64,000 nt of DNA. Origin: Pomphorhynchus laevis (lineage: Eukaryota > Acanthocephala > Palaeacanthocephala > Echinorhynchida > Pomphorhynchidae). The DNA is taken from positions 1 to 64,000 of the forward strand of contig WNNJ02002175.1 in assembly GCA_012934845.2 (NCBI GenBank), read 5' to 3'. A program made the translations under genes and the position numbers. Shown here in pieces: positions 48,601 through 60,600 of the stretch. Positions within the stretch are counted from its first letter, which is position 1. Every line of letters begins with the position of its first letter. The notes under the pieces were generated by a model, which searched no databases, was not told where the DNA came from, and saw only the letters and a program-made list of their open reading frames with translations.

Positions 48601-51600
48601 ACTGAGTATATAAATTACATACCATAAATAATATACAATTGTTATTATATAATAATATAATTGTATTATAAAATTATAATACTATCTTCAAAATCATTTA
48701 AATAATTTAATAGATACATATTTTAAACTAGGTTACTATAAAAATAACATCAAGCAGAAAATAGTAAAATATATAAATCAACACAATAATATAAAGAATA
48801 AATTTAAACTCTTAGTGGCAAATTTTTATGGATGGATAATAAATAATATACTTTGTATTAGAATAAGATTCTATATAATCACATTTAATCAGAGCAAATA
48901 CCTCCTTAACACGTATTTGGCCCCGCTGCTATGTTGAGTGGAGGAGTTAGGGGCCGAAACTGATAACATATCAGTTCCTCTATCGAGAGAGACAGGATAA
49001 GTAATGGTGCAATTATAAATAATTATGTTACTGACTGTTTTATCACGATTATCTTTGAAATATCAAGAAACATATTTTTGCATGAGCATTCATGCATACC
49101 ATATAATATAAAATATAATACATTAAATAATGAAATTTTAAGAATTGCAACAATATGTAATGATATTGGCTTTCTTCAAAATCATTTAAATAATTTAATA
49201 GATACATATTTTAAACTAGGTTACTATAAAAATAACATCAAGCAGAAAATAGTAAAATATATAAATCAACACAATAATATAAAGAATAAATTTAAACTCT
49301 TAAGTGGCAAATTTTTATGGATGGATAATAAATAATATACTTTGTATTAGAATAAGATACTAGATAGTTATTTCAGAGGAAATACATCATTAGCATGTAT
49401 TTGGCCCCGCTGCTATGTTGGGTAGAGGAGTTAAGGGCCGAAACCTGATAGCATAGCAGTTCCTCCTGATGACCTCTAATTCTTATTCTGATACAACGTC
49501 TGTTATTTATTAGTCAATTTATAAAAATTGATTTTTATTTTAAATTTCAATTTTTCAAATATTACAAATAATATACGATCTTATATAACAATTATAACAA
49601 TTATTTATTATATGAATATAATTGTATATAATTATATAACATATTATATAATCGTTTCTATTTAATATTTAATAATATTAAAATTAAATTTTAACTCTTA
49701 AGTGGCAAATTTTTATGGATGGATAATAAATAATATACTTTGTATTAGATAAATGATAAACTTTAACATATTCTTATGATAAACTTTATCAAAGTTTATC
49801 ATAGAAATACGCCACTAGCATGTATTTGGATAATCAAATTACTGGATAATCAAAATTAATCAGAGGAAATACAAATTTGAGTTTTATGACATTTTTGAAT
49901 TTAATTATTTTTAATTATTTTCATTTGAAATTAATATTTGGTTTAAAAATATATTGTTAAATCTACACGGGTCATTGATTATAATGGGGTTGCCACCAGA
50001 AGATTCAAGTTTAGAGTTAGGTAAGTTTACGATTAACGGAGGTTTCATTGCATGCGGTTGGTATGCAAAGGGCGCTGTCTTTGGTATTGGCATCGGAAAT
50101 CCAGCTTTCTTCGCAAATGGTGGTGCTAGTTGTCTTTTATCTGGTTTTACAATTGGGAATGGTGGTGGAAATGGTTTTGGAAATGGTGGTAGAGCAGTAG
50201 GCCTCTTTGCTGGTTTAGCTGTTTGGTTCCTACCTGACCTCAATCCCATGTTGTGATAAATTTGTTATGCTTAATTATAAACGTTAAAGTATTTCATACA
50301 TTATTTTTTCATAAATAGTTCCTTTGTATAGATATATAAGTTCATGTCATTGATGCTGGTCTTTTGCTGTTTATGTAATACAAAGGCATGACACATTTGT
50401 TATTCAAGGCGATAAAACAAATAAAATAAATTTAGGAAATGATTAATACATACGAAATTTGGAGGTATATTAAATCTAAAGAGAGAGGAATTCAGCTTTA
50501 TTTGCCCTTCATTGCAGTTATTTTTAAATGAGTGACTAAGTACTTATTTGTGCGTTCAGTGCATTTTTGTTTTTAACCTCGTCTACGTTAAAATCCAATT
50601 TTCTGTGAATAATATTATATAAGATATTACTTCGTGCTCACTCTAGAATAAACTGTAAAAAATATAAAGCAAACGGTCAAAGCAGTGATCTCTACCCCCA
50701 CAAAATATTTACTAACTTGTGAAGTTTTTAATGCATATTGGTCAAAAGATATTTGCATAAAAGCAATTAATATTTATCACGTACATTGTTATTTTTGAAC
50801 ATTAAAAAAATTCCCATACTTATACTCAACTCTTTTCCGTTGAAAAAAAGCTAAATTCCTTTATTTAGAAATTTTAAGAATTACAACAATATGTAACGAT
50901 ATCAAAATCATAACGATATTGTAAAGATATTATACGTATACCACGTTTTTTAACTGAAATAATAAACATTTAAACTATAATTAAACGTATATTATAAACT
51001 TATTTGATTTTTATTGTAATTTTTAATTGACTACGAACTACTATGATTGCAATATGGATTTTTTTAACGGCATTCTCAATTTAGCAAGAGAAAGATATTA
51101 CAGCGCTACGAGTTGATTTAGAAGAATTGGAAATACAAAATGAAGAAATATCAAATAGCAAAGAAAGAGAGGTATTATTTCTATAATGTAACTTTTATAA
51201 TATTAGTATTAATATTAGTATCATAAAATTAGTATCAGCACGAAATCATACTGGTCTATAAAATAATTATTTTAATGTTAACAAATTTCGATATTTTCGA
51301 ATTTTTGCTAAACTTACGCGTTTTTGCTGAATTTAATAAAATTAAAAAAACTGACATAATAAGCAAATTATACTTTAAATCGAAATCGATAATGAAATAA
51401 TTTTATCGTATTAGATAAAAACTATAATTCAATAATTTTTATCAAAAACAATCAGATATTTTTAAAGAAAAATTTCCAAAATGCTAATATAATCTACGAT
51501 TGCATGATTCTATCTTAATACTAATTATAATTTGTTTATCAACTGATATTTTAAATCGGAATACATTGTTTTTTAATAAAATATGATAATACAATTTTTT

Positions 51601-54600
51601 AAGCGACAGTGTTAGATTATTTTAAGATTAGACAATGATAGATATATTTATTAATTAATTTTATGATAAATAATTTTATCGTATTAGATAAAAACTATAA
51701 TTCAATAATTTTTATCAAAAACAATCAGATATTTTTAAAGAAAAATTTCCAAAATGCTAATATAATCTACGATTGCATGATTCTATCTTAATACTAATTA
51801 TAATTTGTTTATCAACTGATATTTTAAATCGGAATACATTGTTTTTTAATAAAATATGATAATACAATTTTTTAAGCGACAGTGTTAGATTATTTTAAGA
51901 TTAGACAATGATAGATATATTTATTAATTAATTTTATGATAAATAATTTTATCGTATTAGATAAAAACTATAATTCAATAATTTTTATCAAAAACAATCA
52001 GATATTTTTAAAGAAAAATTTCCAAAATGCTAATATAATCTACGATTGCATGACTCTATCTTAATACTAATTATAATTTGTTTATCAACTGATATTTTAA
52101 ATCGGAACGATAATACAATAAAAAAATTTCTGATAATAAAATTTTTAATTTATGATGAGTGCTTAAATCCACTGTAATCAAAATATTTTTTGATTTTAAT
52201 AATACGGATTTTGTTAACCACTAAAACGTTTTTATAAAGAAAAACATAAACAGAAAACATAGAAAACAAAGTCAGTCCGGTCGTTAATGGAGTCTTCATT
52301 GTGTCACGGCCTCATTTCTACAGGGATCTGAGCCCTCCAGCCAATCCAACACGCCGCTATCCTACTAAACCACTACCCGAAGAATCAAATCAAGGCGGAC
52401 GATGCTCGGTAATCTCGAGATGAGGAGCTTAAGAAACCTTATTCTTTGCTCTGGGGGACGTCATCCTGTAAACTAATCCCGAGATAGCCCAAGTACCCCA
52501 GAAGCGCACTTGGGTTTTCCCTTTCAATGACATATGCTGAGCCCGTTTCAGGGCCCACCTAGCTCTCTTTAGGATACGTTTGAATATATCCAGGTCAGCT
52601 TTCGCCGACCAGTTCCTTGTAAAAGTGAACACCCAGGTATGTTACTCGACTTGTGAAGGTAGGGAGTGGTTGATTCTGCAAAATGAAGGAAAGTACAGAG
52701 AGTTCTAATCTCTTAAGTTTCTTTTTGATGGCAGAGGTGCAATGAAAGACGACCACCTGCGATTTAGAGGATTTGAGAACAAGATTAAATATGGTTAGCT
52801 GGTCTTTAATCTTAAAAAGAAACGGATGATATTAGACACTACATCTTTGCACCTGCGTCCAGAGAACAGGGCTGTGATATCATCAGCGTAAACCACTAGA
52901 TGTTGATCGCGTTTAAATTTTTAGTAGAGTATAATGGAGGCAGCAAGATACAAGATTGGAGAAAGTAGGGAGCCTTGAGGCACACTGTAATAGGGTAGAA
53001 CTGGCGTGCATCAAGGTCCTCTTCATAGAAGAACCGCCTGGTATGCAACAATATTTCCACCCTGTTAACCATTCTCGCAGGCAACTTAAGGGACCTGAAA
53101 GAAGAGATATTAAAGGGAATGGAGGTGTGGTCAAATGCAGTAGAAAAGTCAAGGAAAACAGCCACAACTAGACGATGGCTATTAGCCCGACAAAACTGCT
53201 CCAACTCACCAACTGCTGAATGGACCGAGCGATCTTTTACGTACCTATGAACACCTGGATGGATCAAATTTCGCCTACTTAGATGGTCGCGGATTTTACG
53301 CGCAAGTGCTTTTTCGTAAATGGAGATTTTGAATCGAAATGGCCCGCAGATCTTCAGGACATAAAATCAATTTCTTTTTGGGTAAAAACACGTGTCGGCT
53401 AATATTTATGCCAACAATATCGGACGGGGATGCTAATAGCATTGTGATGGGACCTCCTTTCTCTGACTGCCTCTCAAAAGCTGATAAACCCGAGTGGAGA
53501 GTGACATGGTGTTTCTGGAGGTGCCCAGAAGTGGTTGCCAGGAGTTTAGAATATTTGTGACAGATAGATCCCTACTTCTGAAGTCACACCAAGGCAGGAT
53601 TGGTTGGGGAGATTGAGTGACTCCATAATTATGAAAGGATAGTGACTCCTCTAGCAAGGCCTATGCTACCAATCCAAACCAAGGCTCTATCCCTTCAGCA
53701 GACAAACTTCTCCTTGAATATCTTTCAGAAAGAAGCCTGAGAAGGGTTAAGGTGAGCGATGCTTGCCCTATCCCTACTCAGCTGGAACCTATATTTAGAT
53801 GTCCAGTATTCATTCGAGATGGCCTGTCTGACGGAAACAGAGAAATTGGGAAGAAGTAGCATTTTAGCGAGGACCTTGAGTTTTGTTGGAGTGGGATTGT
53901 ATATGCGACCTTTGTAGGTAGTCGAAAGCTACGCGGTAGCTTGCGATAAGAGGTAGGAATTAAATTCGGTCAAATTTTCATTACATATTCTAGGGAAGAG
54001 TTGGATAGTGTCCTGAAAGAAGGTAACTCTGATGGGATCAAAGTGAAACCTCCTTATAAGCAGTAATAAGGAGGTTCCTTATTACTGCTTATATAAGCAG
54101 TAATAAGGAACTTCCTCTATCCGCCAACGAATTAGGTCATGATAGGTGGTCTGTTTTTGGCGTGACTGCTTAGTACAATTAGGTTTCAACAACCACTTCT
54201 TATGAAGCAGTAATATGTCAAGGAGAGAATTAGTTGTTGAGCAATGAAAGGTGGGGGAAGGTTGTTTCTGAATAAGATAGTGTTCCTGGTTCTGTGGTTG
54301 CTGCATTAATCCAACGACCACTTCTGTCGTTTAAGTCACCAAGTAACATGTCATAAAATATACGATCCAGCAGGTCACGGTTTTTGTGAATTTCTCCGGA
54401 TCGGATATATATATTGGCTATGCTAATGCGTTTACCGTTTTTATAGAGTGATATACCTAAACAAGAATAGTTAAATAAGAATAGTTAAATAAGAATAGTT
54501 AAATAAGAGTAGTTAAATAAGAGGGATGTTTCAGTTTTGATGTCTTCAAATTATTGTGTATAGTCTATTGAGGAAACTTAGATGATGTTTAACTTAAGTA

Positions 54601-57600
54601 CTTATTTGATCCCTTTTTTCTAAAAATGTGCTCTGATTGCGCTTAGTTAAAATCAATAAGTTAAATTGAATATTATTACCTGTTATTATTTATTAGTGGA
54701 GAGAGTGAAGAAAAATATTTATTTAATCGAATTTTCAGTAGCCTATTGCTATCATCTTCAGGAGTAAATGTTACAAAATATTTTTACGTAAAAATATTTT
54801 TGTAACATTTACTCCTGAAGATGATAGCAATAGGCTACTGAAAATTCGATTAAATAAATATTTTTCTTCACTCTCTCCACTAATAAATAATACAATATGA
54901 GTGAACAATCAATTTATAATATACTACATGTTATCTATTCATCACTTTATCACTTAAGAGTTTAATTGTTTTGTACTTCAAACATGTATTACGTTTTTAT
55001 TGGAATTCTAGATGTCTTTTATAACTAGCCTTATATTTTATTCTAGTTTACATTTTTAGAAGGGCAATTGTACTATCCGAGTGTACATTCTAATAAATAT
55101 CTACTAAATTGAAAATAAGAATCATAAAAAAGAATCACGTAAAATAATCATGTAAAAACTTACCGTCAATTTTATTCCATAGATTCACGATAAGTTTATT
55201 TATTGAATATATGTACAAAATGTTTGAATTATTGAGTGATGTCCGATGTACTGCACATCGGACATCACTCAATGCCGATGTCCAACACATTACACCATAT
55301 CTAAGGAAATTTTATTTAGTAAGATGCTATAAAACGATATTGTATCATTAATTGATTATACCAACTTTGTAGTTTACAACAAATTGTTTGATTGCAGATC
55401 TGTTTTCTTAAAGGTATTAACTCCATTCAAATGATATTCCTTACATTAAATTTATTAACTTTAATTTTAACAGCAAAAATTATAAAAAGAATAATGAATA
55501 TTATAAAAAAATATTTAACGTATTTAATATTTTATGTTATTTTGAATATTTTTTTCGAATATTTTATATTGTATTTTTAGATTGAAAATTCGAAGCGTTT
55601 GAAACAAGAGATCAACGACTTGCGTAGTAAAATTGATATACTAACAGTTGAACATGACGAAGAATCTGGTGCCATTAGAAGACGATTTCAAGATCAAACT
55701 GCCGACCTTACTAGCCAGTTAGAGTCTACTTTAAAAGCCCGGAGCAGGTAAATTTATGGTTATGATATATTTGTAGTTAAAGCTGACGTTTTCAGTCATT
55801 TTCGTTTTAAATTTATCTCACAAAAACTGTATCTTAAGTGTTCTAAATATTTTGTATATTTTGTATTTTGAAAAACTCAAATAACTACTTGCTGATTAAA
55901 TGGCCTTTCATTAAAGATTTTAACTTTCTAAATGAAATTAATTTATTATTGAAATTCTATATTTTACTTTTTGGTCAAACACTATTTGATTGAATTATCG
56001 CATTTTATGTAAATTTATTGAAATGCACTTTAAATTATCCACTAAATACGAAACTACTTGATTCGTGAGCGTATTTATTTTAAGGTTGGAAAAGGAGAGC
56101 AAGCAATATCTAATAGAAATTGAAGATCTACGTACCGAAATAGAATCCATCAGCAAAGCTAAGGTTTATTAATTAAAGGGCGTACAGTAATTTGTCACTA
56201 ACGAACTATGCCTTAAGAACCAAGCAGCTACAATGTGCAGGGAAATGGAAACACGTTACCAAGAGTGTCAACATAAATTAGATGACATATTAATTCAGTT
56301 AAATGATGCCAATGAAGTTAAGCGGAAGCTCATTGATCAAAATCAAGAGTATCTGCGTCGTTTGGAAACGACTGAATTTGAACTTACTCAGACTAAAAGT
56401 GTTTTCAAAAGGACAATGTATGAGCTAGACGAAACTAGAACCAGCCTGGAGAGCGAAATAGTTGTATGTATTAGTTTTGTCACAATTTTGTTTTTATTAT
56501 TTTGTTCGTATCAATTCTATTTGGATGATGCAAAATCTGATTCTTTCATAAGTATCTATCAAATAAATGTGCATGCATCTAAATAAATATGATAGCAAAT
56601 ACAAAACGTTAGCTTTCGCAATCATTATTAAAATTTATGATATATTATTTATGGAATAAATAATATTTATTATTATTTATGAACATTATCATTTGAAAAT
56701 ATAAGAAATACTAAATTGAAATATTAAATAAATACTTATTGGTCAAGGTGTCTTAATATCGAGAGGAATTTAAATGAAAATTATTGTTCACAAATTTTCG
56801 ACTATTGCAATAGTCCTTTTCAAGTGTTATGTTTTATAATAGTCTAAACATATTTGTGAACAAATATATCTTGTTTTATTATCCATTTCAATGCTCAAAT
56901 GCTTTGTACAATATAAGAGTTCATCGAACGTGTGATTGGACACTTATTTAATTATTACCATTATTTACCATTATTTTTAATTTATTAATAATATAAATCG
57001 GCTGATTTGTAATAATATAATCAACTGAACTGATTATTAGATAGTAAGGTAAAATTTTGAGTTATAACATATTATCATTATATGTTATAATTTAATTTTT
57101 ATTAATTAAAAATAGTGATATTAAAAATAATAATTATTATTATTTAATATATACCTGATTTATTTCAAAAATTACATTCAAGGTATCCCGCAAATGGGCT
57201 TATTTAAAACAAACAAAATTAAAATAAGTATTCATTTGATGTAATCACCGTCTCCGTATTGGAATGTTGCCAGAATGGCGCAGAATCTTCGATCTTGATG
57301 CTCTTAAGCAAGCCGATACCATTCTAGCCGAAGATATACCGATTGATGTGCGCAAAGCGCTCATCTCATCACTATAGTCTGTTCCTTTTTTATCTGCTAT
57401 TTTTCTAGCTAAGTTCTTCAGCAAAGCAGACGCTGCCGGTCCAATAGCGCCGTTGGTCGAAACTACGAATGGAGAAAAGGATGCATTTTCAATATCAATA
57501 ATTCGTTCTTCGTATTTCGCTCGCTTTCTGCTTTCGTGATATTCAAATGCAGCGGATGGTGACTTAATGGTATAGGATGGTGCAAGATTAGTGAAGATAC

Positions 57601-60600
57601 AAACGTCGATGAACGTTCGCTTCATCCTAATTCCAAAAAGTCCATTGCATACAATATCTGCTCGAGCTTCAGGTGTGCGAGTTGTCGTACTGGTCAAAAA
57701 GTTGTAGCATTCGGGTACTGCTGACAGGCACGGTTCCAAGGCAACACAGCTACATGCAGTGGACAAATATCTAGATAGTGTATCTCGTATCTCGTTATGT
57801 CTAATTATTGTCAAAGCACCCCTACGACACAATAACGCATGACAGCAAGACATCTCTGATCTACAGATGCATATACCCGATATGTTGTTTGGTGTCCATC
57901 CATACCGTGCTGCGACAGCATCTTGAAATTCATAATGTGACAGGTGGAATGATTTAAACGATAGTGGACGGATTGTTAACCAGCTGGATGCGCCCTTCAA
58001 ACTAGCGTACTGTAAAATATTTTTCGCATCCTCGAATAATCTAACGATATCAGCTCTTTTGGCTCTGGCAGTGGCTAAGTTTGTGCTGGTTATAAGTCTT
58101 CGGGCCTCATATTGGGCATCAATTAATTCAGAAAAACTCAAATCTTTTGAGCAGTTGGACGTTAAAATTCTTGATGACTCAAACTGCGATACTGCTTCCA
58201 CGATAGGAATTCTTATGCCAAGACCACCAACGGACGTTGGTAATGCAATAATTTGCTTCTGCATGTCAGATAGTTCGGTGTTGACAAGTATTTGTACAAA
58301 TTGCCTATAAATCTCATCGTGTAATGGTTGCATGCTTTCAGGAGTGATTTTGGTCGTCCTTGAAAGGTGTATCCACTTTGATTGGGATCCATATACGAAT
58401 GAAGAATAAGCCGAGTGTGCATCAAACCTAGCAGCGTCAGTCAGATTAGTGATTAGAGGATAGACTTTGAAATCCGGCTGTGTACATCAGATTGTTTATA
58501 TGTTGACGAACCAATAGGAGAACCAAGGATAACCAACCCATCTGTCACGACTTCTATGCTCGTTCCTGTAAACGCTGACTTTGCGAGATTTTCATTATTA
58601 GGATGTATCAACAGCTTCGACTTTCCTGGATTTACAATATAGCCGTAGTGGGAACCGTTGTCTGCAAGTCATTCCCACGCCTTGCGCAGTGTAGATACGC
58701 TACCAACAAAGGAAGGATCATCCGCATACCATCTCTGGAAAAGGCCAGGAACTGAGGCTTGTAGACGATGAATAAGCACCAACGAAGATACGGCAAAAGC
58801 CGCCATTGCCAAAGGGTCCCCTTGTGTTAGGCCTTCTTGTGCCATGATAATATCGCCTTCCCCGATAAGCTGCGTATTATGTGAATATGTATTGTAAAGT
58901 GGCACAGATAAAGCTGGACATACCATCCCAACATTTGCCAGTAATAGTTTCCTATTGACACAATTGAAAGCATTCGCTGCATCGATAGCAAGTAAGCCAA
59001 CCATATTGCTTCTCGAGAATTGACTGTTTATGCTACAAATCGCATATTCAATACCTGCCTGCTGACCGGCACAAAGTTGCATAACGCCTGCTACTGCTTG
59101 CAATTTTGGGGAAGCAACTTCGAGAATAACTTTACCAATCAATCGTCGGATGACCTCGCTAACTCCTATTGACCTAATCCCTGGTTTTTTATTGAGTGCG
59201 ATTATCTTGCTGGCCGTGAATGCCTCCATATGGGTGGGGTTTATTGCTTCTGTGGCAATTTTATAAGCCATGTCAGCTAAAACATCGGCATGACGTTGCG
59301 AGTGAGTCTTGAAACTGCTCAATAACGTTTTCATTATAACAGCAGTCATTCCTGATGGACCCGCACCGCCTTGTAATTTTTTAGCAGCTTTATTTATCCT
59401 GGTTCTATCAATAACTGTGTATTCAACTGGCTGGTGAGAAATACTCCCACTGAGACTATTTTCTTGGAGAGCGACCGCTTCCACGTCTCTGGCAGCAGGA
59501 TGAAAATCTAGCAGAATATTCTTAATCGTCTGTCCATTCAGTTCGTCGTTCATCTTGAACAAGGCTGGTTTGTCAGAATCTTTTATGGTAAGACTATTAT
59601 GCGCACCTCTTGTGTTTCCGGATTGCATAAGCCGAGAAAATGATTTTAAGCAGTCATTGTGCTTCGTTCATGGTTTTCTAGTCTGAGCATTCACGGCATT
59701 TTGAAGAACAATACCTTCATCTCGCAAGGCTATGAAATCACCTTTCTGCCATGCATCCAAGCGTCTTTCAAGAGCCTTTCGCAATGCGGCTGTTTTTATC
59801 GTCGGTAATCTTTTGAGTAATAGCTGACACATTACAGCTGCCTCTTTCAATGCAGTTGGTTGTTCAGGATGGTTGTTAGTGAATTTACTGTAAGCCGTAG
59901 TCAAAAGGTCCACGAACCTATTACTGGCATCACAAATTGGGGGATGAAAGAGGTTTGGTCTCCATGTTCTAATTTCGTCATAAATTATTGATATGATTAG
60001 TAGATGAAGAAGACATGTTATTAGCGGTTTGTTAGGAGCTGCCGTAATCTGAACGCTTGACAACGGTTGATTAATGTCGTCGCCAATAAACTCATTAGTG
60101 CGTGCATTTTGTCTCTCCATATTGATAGAAGGGCTGTTATTTGAGCAATTAGGCGCTGCACAGTTCGTACAATGCTTGTTAGCCTTGCGACACCGACAAC
60201 CCTTGCAAACAGCATTCGGTCCATTACAACCGCAACATCTAGGAAGTGCTGATGGCACGCCCTTTGGCATATTTTCAAGTTGTAGTTTGTGTTGTGTCAA
60301 GCTGGGCGATTGCATGTTAATTTATTTTGTGTTTTGAGGATTGTTTTGAGGATAAATAACAGCGAGTTGTAAGTAATGTAATTAGTGTAAGTAGTTAATA
60401 GGGATAACAGGATAGTTTAAACTCAGGAGGATTCTTTAAAAAGACCATTATTATTGTTATAATAATAACAATAGAGCAGATAGAACTTGCGATAATTACA
60501 GCGCCTGTATCCGAAATATAAGGAGTAGAGTCGGTTTTGCTTTAGCAAAAATGTCTTCGATGTCTATACGTGCTGCTCGTACGTCGAAAGTTTAGTCAGT

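Larger units (their letters stand above)
52400..54600 (-). mobile_element. LINE family C, endonuclease to C-terminus, broken
   Basis: Minus strand from about 54450: SIANIYIRSGEIHKNRDLL, MLLGDLNDRSGRWINAATTE (endonuclease), FHCSTTNSLLDILLLHKKW. RT: KALARKIRDHLSRR, VHRYVKDRSVHSAVGELEQF, VAVFLDFSTAFDHTSIPF (53267-52896), YADDITALFSGRRCKD near 52900. C-terminal: NWSAKADLDIFKRILKRARW (52632-52429). The style (RSVHSAV...VVAVFLDFSTAFD) is that of I/Jockey-like LINEs. Many stops and shifts. In paramyosin-like intron 3. Confidence 0.75.

Noticed and set aside
49460-49475. CTGATGA just after the Penelope terminal helix (CCTCCTGATGACCTC) as a hammerhead core
   Set aside because: No GAAA follows at stem II distance and no partner for the flanks; position is also mutated in sister copies.
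54455-54525. CRISPR-like short repeats
   Set aside because: A contiguous 15-bp microsatellite-like array without spacers, in a eukaryotic intron.
55392-55580. 62-codon open frame just before paramyosin exon 4
   Set aside because: Poly-Ile/Leu/Lys composition from AT-rich intron sequence; it ends at the TTTTTAG acceptor region.
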